Shown here piece by piece: positions 14,732 through 20,331 of a DNA stretch of 20,331 bases; positions within the stretch are counted from its first letter, which is position 1; each line of letters starts with the position of its first letter. The notes below the pieces were generated by a model that had not been told where the DNA came from, did not search any database, and was given only the letters and a program-made list of their open reading frames with translations. This DNA comes from an uncultured Dorea sp. (lineage in GTDB: Bacteria > Bacillota > Clostridia > Lachnospirales > Lachnospiraceae), in assembly GCA_910584265.1 (NCBI GenBank), contig CAJTZE010000057.1, positions 1-20,331 on the forward strand, written 5' to 3'. The translations under genes were made by a program, and so were the position numbers.

Positions 14732-15394
14732 GTGAAAAGGATAATAGCAGAAATAATATTTTGGATAGTAAATATCGTATTGATTATAATGTCTTTTATG
14801 ACGGATAGACCTTTGGCATCATTTGTTACTACGATTATTTGTAGTACACCAATGAATCCTTTGTTATTAAATCGTATACAAAGAAAAATTGATGGCAATA
14901 AATTTGATTTTTGGTATTTATTAAAATTGATATTACCATTTTTCACGATTATGTTTGTCTTGTACATTTGTGCTGTGTTTTCCTTAAAAAATAATGCGAT
15001 ACTCAGAGGAATGGAAGATATTAAAGCGTTCATGAGTATTACAATGTATTTATTATTTATAGTGGTGTTATTTTTTTATCGTAAAAATGATAAAAGTAAA
15101 AAATATATTGTGTTTGGTGTGTTTTATATTCTTTGCGTTGCTTTAAACTTTTGTTCTGAATCAATGGTGAATATGATAGTATTTTTTTTGAATAGAGTTT
15201 CAACACAAAATATATGCTTAGAGTCGTATGAGATGTTATATTTCAATGTATTAACACCAATTAAAGAGGCAATACTTACATATATTATTTTTGATGTAGT
15301 GTTTGAAAAAAAAGAGAAGAAAATATTTTCGGTGGATGTAATAGATAAACAATCATTAAAAAAGGAAAATTATGAAATTATTGTGCAGAAATAA
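14732..15394 (+). CDS. hypothetical polytopic membrane protein
   Basis: About 220 residues from the GTG chosen here (GGGAG lies 11 nt upstream); a TTG at 14693 would give 233 residues. Around five or six hydrophobic segments are visible, including IIFWIVNIVLIIMSF, LLKLILPFFTIMFVLYICAV, ITMYLLFIVVLFFY and IVFGVFYILCVALNF. The C-terminus is charged and rich in Lys and Glu. I recognise no family. Very low GC and A/T-ending codons mark it as acquired cargo. It stands alone between a terminator upstream and a long hairpin downstream. Confidence 0.65.
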   Translation: MKRIIAEIIFWIVNIVLIIMSFMTDRPLASFVTTIICSTPMNPLLLNRIQRKIDGNKFDFWYLLKLILPFFTIMFVLYICAVFSLKNNAILRGMEDIKAFMSITMYLLFIVVLFFYRKNDKSKKYIVFGVFYILCVALNFCSESMVNMIVFFLNRVSTQNICLESYEMLYFNVLTPIKEAILTYIIFDVVFEKKEKKIFSVDVIDKQSLKKENYEIIVQK

Positions 15395-15577
15395 TTTGAA
15401 AGAAAATCTCATAACAGAATAAAGTGCTTGGAAATATTGAAAAGTTCGTTTAAAATCAAGGTTTACAGACATTTTTCTTCAAAGAAAAGGGATCGTAGAA
15501 TACCGCAAAATATCGTAACAGATTTTTAGAATGGAGTAAAGATTGAAAGAAAATGGAGTAAATATTTCAAAGATGTA

Positions 15578-15625
15578 ATGAGAAATGGCGTAGGTAGTGG
15601 AAACATTATTTGCGTCATTTCTCAT
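15578..15625. terminator. long hairpin in the 15395-15728 gap, possible terminator
   Basis: ATGAGAAATGGCG (15578-15590) pairs with CGTCATTTCTCAT (15613-15625) over 13 bp with one wobble and a 22-nt loop. Only a short T run follows, so termination may be weak. Apart from this hairpin and the MerR promoter I see nothing else in the gap between the membrane protein and the MerR gene. Confidence 0.45.
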
Positions 15626-15678
15626 TTGTAAAATTAAGGGCGGTTTTATTGAATTTGTGATAAAATAGAAAAAACATC

Positions 15679-15709
15679 TTGACTCTCTAGTAACGTAACG
15701 GTTTACGAT
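15679..15709 (+). promoter_or_regulatory. MerR-type promoter with 19-bp spacer
   Basis: TTGACT (15679-15684) and TACGAT (15704-15709) are separated by 19 bp, the over-long spacing that MerR-family activators correct by untwisting DNA. The spacer has GTAACGTAAC with a central ACGT. Transcription would start about 13 nt before the MerR ATG, so the regulator probably controls itself. Confidence 0.75.
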
Positions 15710-15728
15710 GAAAGGGAAAGGAGGACTT

Positions 15729-16580
15729 ATGAAAACAGTTAAAGAAGTATCAGAATTGACTGGAATTAGCATAAGAACATTACGATATTATGATGAAATT
15801 GATTTGTTAAAACCTGCTAAAGTAACAGAAGCAGGATACCGTTTATATGATGAAAGCTCATTGAAAAAATTACGTCAGATTATGTTTTTTCGAGAACTGG
15901 AAGTTCCATTGTCAGAAATAAAAGCAATTATGAAGAATTCTGAAAGTGATAATCGTAAGATTCTTGAAACACAGAAAATGATGCTAGAAATGAAACGGAA
16001 TCGTTTGAATGGTATTATCGAATTGATTTCTGATGTGTTGAAAGGAGAGGACAAGATGAGTTTTGAAACATTTAATAAAGATGATATTCAAAAAATAATA
16101 CAACATTCTTTAAAAATTATGAGTGAAGAAGACAAGAAAATAATTATCGAGCATTATGGAGATATTGAGAAGTTTAAAGAATCTGTTGCGGAAGGCTTTA
16201 AAGATGAAAAGGCATGTGAGCATTTAATTAAGATATATGGAAGTAAAGAAAAAGCAGTAGAAGCAAGTCTGAAGTCAACAGGAACTAGAGAAGAAGTTAC
16301 AGAGCAAAAAAATGAGATGGACTTGATTTATAAACAGTTTGCTTGTGCAATGGAAAATTCAGATGAAGATATGTCAATGAAAGCAGTAAAAAGATTGGGG
16401 AAAAGTTGTAAAAATCTTTTTAAAATGGATAATGCAAGAGTATTATTATTAGAAATGGCTAAAGATTATTTGAATCATTCTCAGTTGGAAGAAGACACAG
16501 ATAAACAATACGGAAAAGGTGTTACAAAATACATTGGTTCAGCGATATATCGGTATTATGGTGTAGAAAACTTAGAATAA
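15729..16580 (+). CDS. MerR family transcriptional regulator, TipAS-like C-terminus
   Basis: A DNA-binding regulator of 283 residues. The N-terminal MerR winged helix-turn-helix is complete (MKTVKEVSELTGISIRTLRY, then YDEIDLLKPAKVTEAGYRLY and a dimerisation helix to about residue 105). The C-terminal part (about 130-283, all alpha) resembles the TipAS drug-binding domain in length and layout (YGSKEKAVEASL... to YIGSAIYRYYG). TipAL-type proteins sense thiopeptide or other antibiotics; this ligand role is inferred. The ATG has AAAGGAGG upstream. The in-frame ATG at 15708 is rejected because it lies in the -10 box. AT-rich like the rest of the element. Confidence 0.88.
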   Translation: MKTVKEVSELTGISIRTLRYYDEIDLLKPAKVTEAGYRLYDESSLKKLRQIMFFRELEVPLSEIKAIMKNSESDNRKILETQKMMLEMKRNRLNGIIELISDVLKGEDKMSFETFNKDDIQKIIQHSLKIMSEEDKKIIIEHYGDIEKFKESVAEGFKDEKACEHLIKIYGSKEKAVEASLKSTGTREEVTEQKNEMDLIYKQFACAMENSDEDMSMKAVKRLGKSCKNLFKMDNARVLLLEMAKDYLNHSQLEEDTDKQYGKGVTKYIGSAIYRYYGVENLE

Positions 16581-16677
16581 ACAGATGTTACCAAAATGGA
16601 AACAAAGGAAATACATACTGGTACTTTTATTTTGGGTTCTATCGTTATATGATGTGAATGAAAGAGAGGTATGGAGT

Positions 16678-17130
16678 ATGGCATTAAATGATAACATCAA
16701 AAAATTCAGAGAAGAAAAAAATCTCACTCAGCAACAACTTGCAGATAAGTTATATGTTTCAAGGCAGACAGTTTGTCGTTGGGAAAATGGTTCAAGATGT
16801 CCGGATTTGATTACGGCAAAAAAACTGGCGTTAGAACTAGATGTAAGTATGGACGAACTTATATCAGATGAAGATGTAAATGATATGCAAGTAAATTATG
16901 GAATATGGAAATCTGAAAGAATAAAAGAGAAAAAGCATTTACAGACACTTCAAAAAAAGATATTAGACTTTATACAAATTGTGGGAGCTGTATTTTTAGC
17001 AATCACGATTTTGTTACGAGTGCAATTAGATATGAGAGTACCCGTATGGTGTACAATCATTTGCTTTATTATTGTAGCGGTAGCATTTCTTTGTAATTTC
17101 ATAGTTTCTAAAAAGTTGAGAGAAATGTAG
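16678..17130 (+). CDS. XRE family regulator with C-terminal membrane segments
   Basis: A 150-residue protein. A canonical HTH_3 domain fills residues 1-60 (IKKFREEKNLTQQQLADKLY, then VSRQTVCRWENGSRCPDL). A charged linker and two hydrophobic segments follow (FIQIVGAVFLAITILL and VPVWCTIICFIIVAVAFLCN). Membrane-tethered XRE proteins of this layout are common in Firmicutes and often accompany transport or resistance genes. I chose the ATG after GAGAGGTATGGAG; an in-frame ATG at 16585 would add 31 residues but has no ribosome site. It lies about 100 bp after the MerR gene on the same strand, so cotranscription is likely. Its target is unknown. Confidence 0.85.
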   Translation: MALNDNIKKFREEKNLTQQQLADKLYVSRQTVCRWENGSRCPDLITAKKLALELDVSMDELISDEDVNDMQVNYGIWKSERIKEKKHLQTLQKKILDFIQIVGAVFLAITILLRVQLDMRVPVWCTIICFIIVAVAFLCNFIVSKKLREM

Positions 17131-17134
17131 TGAG

Positions 17135-17180
17135 GTCAAGGAACAAGGCGAAGCCGATGCGCCGTAGGGCAGTCCTTGAC
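17135..17180. other. structured non-coding segment with 8-bp inverted repeat
   Basis: GTCAAGGA (17135-17142) and TCCTTGAC (17173-17180) are perfect inverted repeats. Inside, GGCG (17147-17150) can pair with CGCC (17160-17163), giving a two-level hairpin. GC content is well above that of the flanking genes. It lies between convergent genes. It could be part of a 3' UTR or a small RNA; no function can be assigned. Confidence 0.4.
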
Positions 17181-17215
17181 GGAACGGACACAGCCAAAAG
17201 CACCATGATACAGCA

Positions 17216-17250
17216 GAGGACTTGAAAGGTCAGAAACCTTGCAAGTCCTC
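17216..17250. terminator. bidirectional hairpin between convergent XRE genes
   Basis: GAGGACTTG (17216-17224) pairs with CAAGTCCTC (17242-17250), continued inward by AAGG/CCTT across one A-G mismatch and a 7-nt loop. The T content after it is modest. Its position between two convergent genes fits a shared terminator. Confidence 0.6.
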
Positions 17251-17257
17251 TTGTCTG

Positions 17258-17941
17258 TTACTGGGCGTTATGCTTTAAGTAAAGTGCTTCTTTCTCCAGT
17301 TCCTTTTCAAATGCTTTTATGTGACCGTCTTGTATTCCGTTGTCGATATGAAAGCAGTCGTCAGTCTGTGAGTAGGAGAGCATGGTAACTTTCGGTTCAT
17401 AGGTTGCTGTATCAATTCCATAATAGTAAATCGTGGCGGTTGTTAATACCATGTGAATGCTTTCAAAATCTCTTGTAAAAATTGTATGCCTGTCGGAATA
17501 AAAGAAATCAGACGGGCATTCATAGAATTGGGAACTATCCTCTTTCAAAAATAGTGGCAGTATGTGCATTGCATTTCCACCTTGATTGACAAGGACATAA
17601 AAGCGTGGAATGAGGGCGGCATATTGTGTCATCATGGCGATATATATATCATCTAAATTATCAAGAAGATACTCGGAGCAGGAGTTGTTGTAAAAGACAT
17701 ATTGTAGGGAGTTATCATTTTGACTTGTATGTTCCATAGGCACATTTTCTCCGTAAAGCCACCGCAAGTCCACATCTAAAGAGTCGGCAATCAGTTCCAT
17801 TTTATCGGCTTTGGGGTTGTATTGTCCCGAAAGATAGGAACTGAACGCCCCTTTGCTGATACCTGTATCTTTGACTATATCCACCTGTTTTTTATTTTTT
17901 GCTTTCATGGCAAATTTAATCCGTTTTGCGATTGTATTCAT
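17258..17941 (-). CDS. XRE family repressor-like regulator, divergent from the rep-xis-int operon
   Basis: A 227-residue protein. The N-terminal HTH_3 domain (about residues 4-60) reads KRIKFAMKAKNKKQVDIVKD, TGISKGAFSSYLSGQYNPKA and DKMELIADSLDVDLRWL. The remaining 160 residues have no family I recognise; there is no visible LexA-like protease or ImmR/ImmA metalloprotease motif. I chose the ATG preceded by GAGAGG over an upstream in-frame ATG at 17983. It is transcribed away from the operon it faces, across an intergenic region with two palindromes. That is the layout of ICE and phage repressors such as ImmR of ICEBs1, so control of the mobility operon is the likely role (inference). Confidence 0.85.
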   Translation of the reverse strand: MNTIAKRIKFAMKAKNKKQVDIVKDTGISKGAFSSYLSGQYNPKADKMELIADSLDVDLRWLYGENVPMEHTSQNDNSLQYVFYNNSCSEYLLDNLDDIYIAMMTQYAALIPRFYVLVNQGGNAMHILPLFLKEDSSQFYECPSDFFYSDRHTIFTRDFESIHMVLTTATIYYYGIDTATYEPKVTMLSYSQTDDCFHIDNGIQDGHIKAFEKELEKEALYLKHNAQ

Positions 17942-18033
17942 CTGAAAATCCCTCTCTTTCCATATCTCGTTATAACTTCTCATATCTTATCGTCTAAGGA
18001 CACTATACCACAAGTTCAGAAAAAAGAAAACAA

Positions 18034-18057
18034 AAAGTTTATAAAAAACTAAACTTT
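18034..18057. promoter_or_regulatory. candidate operator palindrome 1
   Basis: AAAGTTTA (18034-18041) and TAAACTTT (18050-18057) are perfect inverted repeats with an 8-nt spacer. It ends just 3 bp upstream of the -35 box of the mobility operon. Confidence 0.5.
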
Positions 18058-18060
18058 CTA

Positions 18061-18089
18061 TTGCGGAATTAGTTTTCTTGTGCTATGAT
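18061..18089 (+). promoter_or_regulatory. promoter of the rep-xis-int operon
   Basis: TTGCGG (18061-18066) and TATGAT (18084-18089) are separated by 17 bp, with a TGc extended -10. The transcript would begin near 18096, inside the second palindrome. The ATG at 18085 belongs to this -10 and is not a start codon. Confidence 0.75.
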
Positions 18090-18096
18090 ACAATTG

Positions 18097-18116
18097 AGTT
18101 CAGAAATAACTGAACT
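18097..18116. promoter_or_regulatory. candidate operator palindrome 2, with a half-site at 18013
   Basis: AGTTCAG (18097-18103) and CTGAACT (18110-18116) are perfect inverted repeats with a 6-nt spacer, placed over the predicted transcription start. Another AGTTCAG stands alone at 18013-18019, near the divergent XRE gene. Binding here would block the operon. Confidence 0.6.
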
Positions 18117-18192
18117 AAAACTACGTCGTAATAGGAAATTGAAAAAATATGAGAAACTGACCTATCGGTTCAACGGGGAGAAAGGAACGTGT

Positions 18193-18522
18193 ATGCAGAT
18201 TACATTGACAAAAGAGCAGGTAAAAGAAGCCTTTGGAGAACTTCGTTTCATGGGTGCAGATAACTGTTACCGCTATGATAAAGACAGTAAGAAGAAAACA
18301 GAGGAAGTGGAAGCATTAAAACTTCATCTTGGAAGCATGAAGCTTGGGAATAGCGTGGATATTCGCTTGGAAGCAACGGAACTTCCAAAGATTGAGCCTT
18401 ATGCTGTGGTGGAACTGGAAGAACCGGTATATGCCCCTTATGTGCAGAGAGGGAACTTCCCTGTATTAGTGGAGAAGATTACCTGTAAGGGTATCCGTCC
18501 TGTTTCAAATAAAAATATGTAG
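18193..18522 (+). CDS. small hypothetical protein, first gene of the mobility operon
   Basis: A 109-residue soluble protein. It has a charged lysine-rich middle (RYDKDSKKKTEEVEAL) and beta-rich segments (LGNSVDIRLEATELP, YAVVELEEPVYAPYV). Size and position before the rep gene recall the DUF961/YdcP proteins that precede the coupling protein and relaxase genes in Tn916 and ICEBs1, but the sequence match I can see is weak. The ATG follows AAAGGA; the earlier in-frame ATG is part of the promoter. It opens an operon with rep, xis and int. Confidence 0.65.
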   Translation: MQITLTKEQVKEAFGELRFMGADNCYRYDKDSKKKTEEVEALKLHLGSMKLGNSVDIRLEATELPKIEPYAVVELEEPVYAPYVQRGNFPVLVEKITCKGIRPVSNKNM

Positions 18523-18534
18523 GAGGTCAAAGTT

Positions 18535-18577
18535 CCTGCCCTCGTTCTGACGTACCAAACGGCAGGTTGAGGGCAGG
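18535..18577 (+). promoter_or_regulatory. hairpin overlapping the ribosome site of rep
   Basis: CCTGCCCTC (18535-18543) and GAGGGCAGG (18569-18577) pair perfectly across 25 nt. The 3' arm ends 3 nt before the first possible rep ATG and includes its only purine-rich site, so folding would hide that start. A role as a DNA replication or transfer signal is also possible. Confidence 0.45.
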
Positions 18578-18580
18578 GCA

Positions 18581-19690
18581 ATGGCAACGCTATTGCAGAT
18601 AGGAGGTATGGTAAATTTGGAAGAAAGGAGCGGAAGTTTTCTTCCAGAACTCCCCTACACTAACAGGGGAGTAATACGACAGAAAGAAGAATTAAGTGCT
18701 TTGATAGATTGGTGTCAGATAACCATTAAGGAAGTTCCGCTAGAAACAGTTATAGAAGATGTACTGAGAATACCTTTGGAACTTATGACCGTAACAGGCT
18801 ATGAAAAGGGGATTGCAGGACATGAGGTTGTGGCAATCTTCGATAATATCAAGGTGCTAAAGCCAACAGGAAATGCACAGTATCAAGGCTTTCAAATTTT
18901 AATGAGTGGAAAAGGTTGTCGCAATTATGAGAATTTTTTACAACTCAATGAGGAAACATGGTTTGATTTTTTAAATAGAGTTTGTCAGTATCACATCAAT
19001 TTTCCTCGGATTGATTTGGCGATAGATGATAGAAAACCGTATTTGAGTATTCCCGATTTAATTATACGGACAAAAGAGGGATTGCTTTCTTCAAAGTTAC
19101 GGGATATAGATTTTCACGACTCGGGAGAACTGAAAGAGGAAGTGTTTCAGAGTAAAGGTGGAAGTCTTTATCTCGGCAGTTCAGCCAGTAATTTGAGATT
19201 GGTATTTTATGAAAAGGGATATGAGCAGAATAAAAAGTATGGAATAGAATTAGATGAAAATTGGAACAGATATGAATTGAGATTTCGACAGGAAATGGCA
19301 GTTAGCGTAGTACAGGAATTATTGAAATATAGAGATGTGGCAGGACTGGCAATGGAAGTATTAAACAGTAAAATACGATTTTTAGAAAAACCGACAGACA
19401 GCATGACAACACGAAAAAGGCTTTACCCAACCTATCAAGCATGGGCAGAACTGATGAAAGATATAGGCAAGGTCAAACTTACCATGCAACCACAGAAGAA
19501 AAGTCTGCAAAAGGTGTGGGAGTGGTTAGAAAAATATGTTGCTCCGTCTTTAAAACTGTTTGCAGAGGTTGGAAAGATAGAGCAGAGAGATTATATCGGT
19601 AATCTTGTAGCAAATGGAGAAATGAATATCACACAGAAGCAGTTGTATGATGATTACATAAAAGCAAGAAAACTAGAGGAAAGGAGATAA
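18581..19690 (+). CDS. Rep_trans family replication initiator / relaxase (NicK, Tn916 Orf20-like)
   Basis: A 369-residue rolling-circle initiator of the Rep_trans family (MOBT relaxases). In Tn916 and ICEBs1 such a protein nicks oriT for transfer and element replication. Motifs: LIDWCQ (41-46), RIDLAIDD with acidic metal ligands (143-150), LYLGS (197-201) and RLVFYEKGYE (206-215) with candidate catalytic tyrosines Y210 and Y214, then NRYELRFRQE (229-238). A complete C-terminal helical part follows. Three in-frame starts are possible: ATG 18581 (weak site inside a hairpin), ATG 18608 (SD too close) and TTG 18617 (AGGAGG 10 nt upstream). Residues 23-31 are encoded by the oriT-like hairpin. It precedes xis by only 4 bp. 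Confidence 0.92.
   Translation: MATLLQIGGMVNLEERSGSFLPELPYTNRGVIRQKEELSALIDWCQITIKEVPLETVIEDVLRIPLELMTVTGYEKGIAGHEVVAIFDNIKVLKPTGNAQYQGFQILMSGKGCRNYENFLQLNEETWFDFLNRVCQYHINFPRIDLAIDDRKPYLSIPDLIIRTKEGLLSSKLRDIDFHDSGELKEEVFQSKGGSLYLGSSASNLRLVFYEKGYEQNKKYGIELDENWNRYELRFRQEMAVSVVQELLKYRDVAGLAMEVLNSKIRFLEKPTDSMTTRKRLYPTYQAWAELMKDIGKVKLTMQPQKKSLQKVWEWLEKYVAPSLKLFAEVGKIEQRDYIGNLVANGEMNITQKQLYDDYIKARKLEERR
18649..18672 (+). other. oriT: oriT / double-strand origin-like hairpin inside rep
   Basis: ACTCCCCT (18649-18656) and AGGGGAGT (18665-18672) are perfect 8-bp inverted repeats around the loop ACACTAAC. From memory, the ICEBs1 oriT, at the 5' end of nicK, has C-rich and G-rich arms around ACGCTAAC, and Tn916 oriT also reads CTAACAGGGG on its 3' side. 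The matching arm type, loop and position inside a NicK homologue support this as the nick site of the rep product. Confidence 0.8.
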
Positions 19691-19694
19691 TCGT

Positions 19695-19874
19695 ATAGAA
19701 AAAGCATTATTAAATTTAAAGGAAGTAAGCGAGTATCTTGGACTTGGAGAAACAAAGACAAGAGAACTTTTGAAAAGCAGAAACTGTCCGTTTTCCATGA
19801 AGATAGGGTATCGGTGGTATGCGAACAGAAGATTATTAGACACATGGCTAGAGCAACAAGCAAAAAGTTATTGA
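19695..19874 (+). CDS. xis: excisionase (Xis-like), no canonical start codon
   Basis: A 59-residue MerR/excisionase-type winged helix protein: ALLNLKEVSEYLGLGETKTR, then LLKSRNCPFSMKIGYRWYAN and RRLLDTWLEQQ. Such proteins bind near element ends and direct the integrase to excision. Ribosome site AGGAG (19682-19686) lies 8 nt before ATA GAA AAA GCA, where a related gene would have ATG. No ATG, GTG or TTG occurs in frame before M35 (19797), which would remove the DNA-binding helix. Translation may start at ATA at low rate, or the gene may be inactive. It lies 4 bp after rep and 105 bp before int. Confidence 0.8.
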   Translation: MEKALLNLKEVSEYLGLGETKTRELLKSRNCPFSMKIGYRWYANRRLLDTWLEQQAKSY

Positions 19875-19979
19875 AGTTCTGATTGAAAAGGAGGCGAACT
19901 TATAGTAGTATATGGTTAAAATCACAGAAGTTCCCTTTTTATTTATCAAGATATTTGATTGATAGAAAGGGTAGAGATT

Positions 19980-20330
19980 ATGGGTAAAGATTTAAAAGGA
20001 AAAGAATTAGGAACAGGTTTACGTCAAAGAAAGGACGGTAGATACGAAGCAAGAGCAAAGATAAACGGAATAGACATTAACTTGTATGATGTTGATTTGA
20101 AGAAATTAAAAATATTGTTTGAAAAGGCAAAAGAAGAAGCAAGAAATAATATTGATATGAAACGTCAGAAAATAACGCTGAATGAATGGTTTGAGGAATG
20201 GTTTGCAAATTATAAAATTCCTAATATCAAGGAAACAAGCGTGTTTCCTATGCGTAGCAAATATTATAATACATTTGGTGTTATCCAGCACCCTAGGTGC
20301 TCCAGATCTTTCTTATATTCGTCAAATTAA
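19980..20330 (+). pseudogene. int: tyrosine integrase, N-terminal part only, disrupted
   Basis: The first 100 residues match the N-terminus of Tn916-superfamily tyrosine recombinases. GKDLKGKELGTGLRQRKDGR with YEARAKINGID is the arm-binding domain, and KITLNEWFEEWFANYK with FPMRSKYYNTFG begins the core-binding domain. After G100 (20279) the sequence changes; 16 unrelated residues lead to TAA at 20328. The catalytic domain with its Arg, His and Tyr is therefore missing from this frame. Full-length relatives are near 400 residues. The ATG follows AGAAAGGG. Either another mobile element has inserted here or the element has been deleted or rearranged; sequence beyond the window decides. Confidence 0.85.
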
Positions 20331-20331
20331 A
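20280..20331. other. foreign sequence joined to int, with a terminal-like hairpin
   Basis: AGCACC and GGTGCT flank CTA in this segment, a 6-bp hairpin close to the junction. Another frame stays open to the window end (about 17 residues: LSSTLGAPDLSYIRQIK). This could be the end of an inserted element or a host gene beyond a deletion. It is too short to identify. Confidence 0.4.

Larger units (their letters stand above)
14430..20331. mobile_element. integrated mobilizable element of the Tn916/ICEBs1 type, right end beyond window
   Basis: From just after tsf the sequence turns AT-rich and codon use shifts to A/T-ending codons. The gene set is typical of a mobile element: cargo regulators, a divergent XRE repressor, a small hypothetical gene, a Rep_trans relaxase with an oriT-like hairpin, an excisionase and a tyrosine integrase. 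No VirB4, VirD4/FtsK-type coupling protein or other conjugation genes occur, which points to an IME that borrows a host ICE machinery, or to a deletion derivative. The left boundary is approximate; no duplicated attachment core can be defined because the right end is not in the window. Confidence 0.75.

Noticed and set aside
14524..15516. 11-bp direct repeat CAAAATATCGT at 14524-14534 and 15506-15516 as possible attachment cores flanking the membrane protein gene
   Set aside because: In about 6 kb of AT-rich DNA several 11-bp repeats are expected by chance, and the flanking bases do not extend the match. No integrase lies within the interval.
16585..16677. Longer form of the XRE-membrane protein with a hydrophobic N-terminal extension
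   Set aside because: No ribosome site precedes ATG 16585, the HTH domain is complete from 16678, and a good site precedes the later ATG.
18085..18192. Upstream ATG giving a longer form of the first gene of the mobility operon
   Set aside because: The ATG is part of the TATGAT -10 box, so it would not be in the transcript, and it has no ribosome site.
1..20331. CRISPR arrays, restriction-modification, toxin-antitoxin or other known defence genes
   Set aside because: No regularly spaced repeats and no proteins with such motifs were found. The XRE regulators stand without a toxin partner.

Overview
The window looks like a Gram-positive Clostridia chromosome of the Lachnospiraceae type. Strong AGGAGG-type ribosome binding sites, a DUF5688 protein, PcsB-like NlpC/P60 hydrolases, a polar amino-acid ABC transporter and the rpsB-tsf order support this, but the species cannot be named from the sequence. 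Two compositional zones meet just after tsf (about 14430). The left zone has moderate GC and reads as ordinary host chromosome. The right zone is clearly AT-rich and reads as an integrated mobile element.

Host zone, 1-14426. It opens with a DUF5688 protein, then tRNA-Arg(CCG) on the minus strand with a clear promoter and terminator. A small membrane-anchored protein and arginyl-tRNA synthetase follow. Two trans-editing enzymes come next, AlaX-like and ProX/YbaK-like, whose genes overlap tail to tail. An operon follows with a TudS-related three-cysteine protein and a complete polar amino-acid ABC importer (lipoprotein, permease, ATPase), closed by a terminator. Then come a YgjP-type metallopeptidase, a CPBP intramembrane protease and two tandem paralogous secreted NlpC/P60 hydrolases. 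The zone ends with rpsB-tsf. The rpsB promoter is interleaved with the terminator of the preceding hydrolase gene.

Element zone, about 14430-20331 (right end outside the window). At its left edge are phased TTGGGTA repeats that could be integrase arm sites. Cargo follows: a membrane protein, a MerR regulator with a classical 19-bp-spacer promoter, and an XRE regulator with membrane segments. A divergently transcribed XRE repressor then faces a short operon of a small hypothetical protein, a Rep_trans/NicK-like relaxase-replicase, an excisionase and a tyrosine integrase. Palindromes lie in the divergent intergenic region. The relaxase gene carries near its 5' end a hairpin that closely resembles the oriT nick-site hairpin of ICEBs1 and Tn916. 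No conjugation machinery or coupling protein is visible, so this fits a small mobilizable element (IME) or a stripped Tn916/ICEBs1-like element.

The element appears decayed. The excisionase has ATA where ATG is expected, and the integrase runs into unrelated sequence after about 100 residues. I did not find a clearly new defence or biosynthetic system. The most informative observations are the embedded oriT, the two lesions that would lock the element in place, the terminator/promoter overlap before rpsB, and the TudS-like protein paired with an amino-acid importer.
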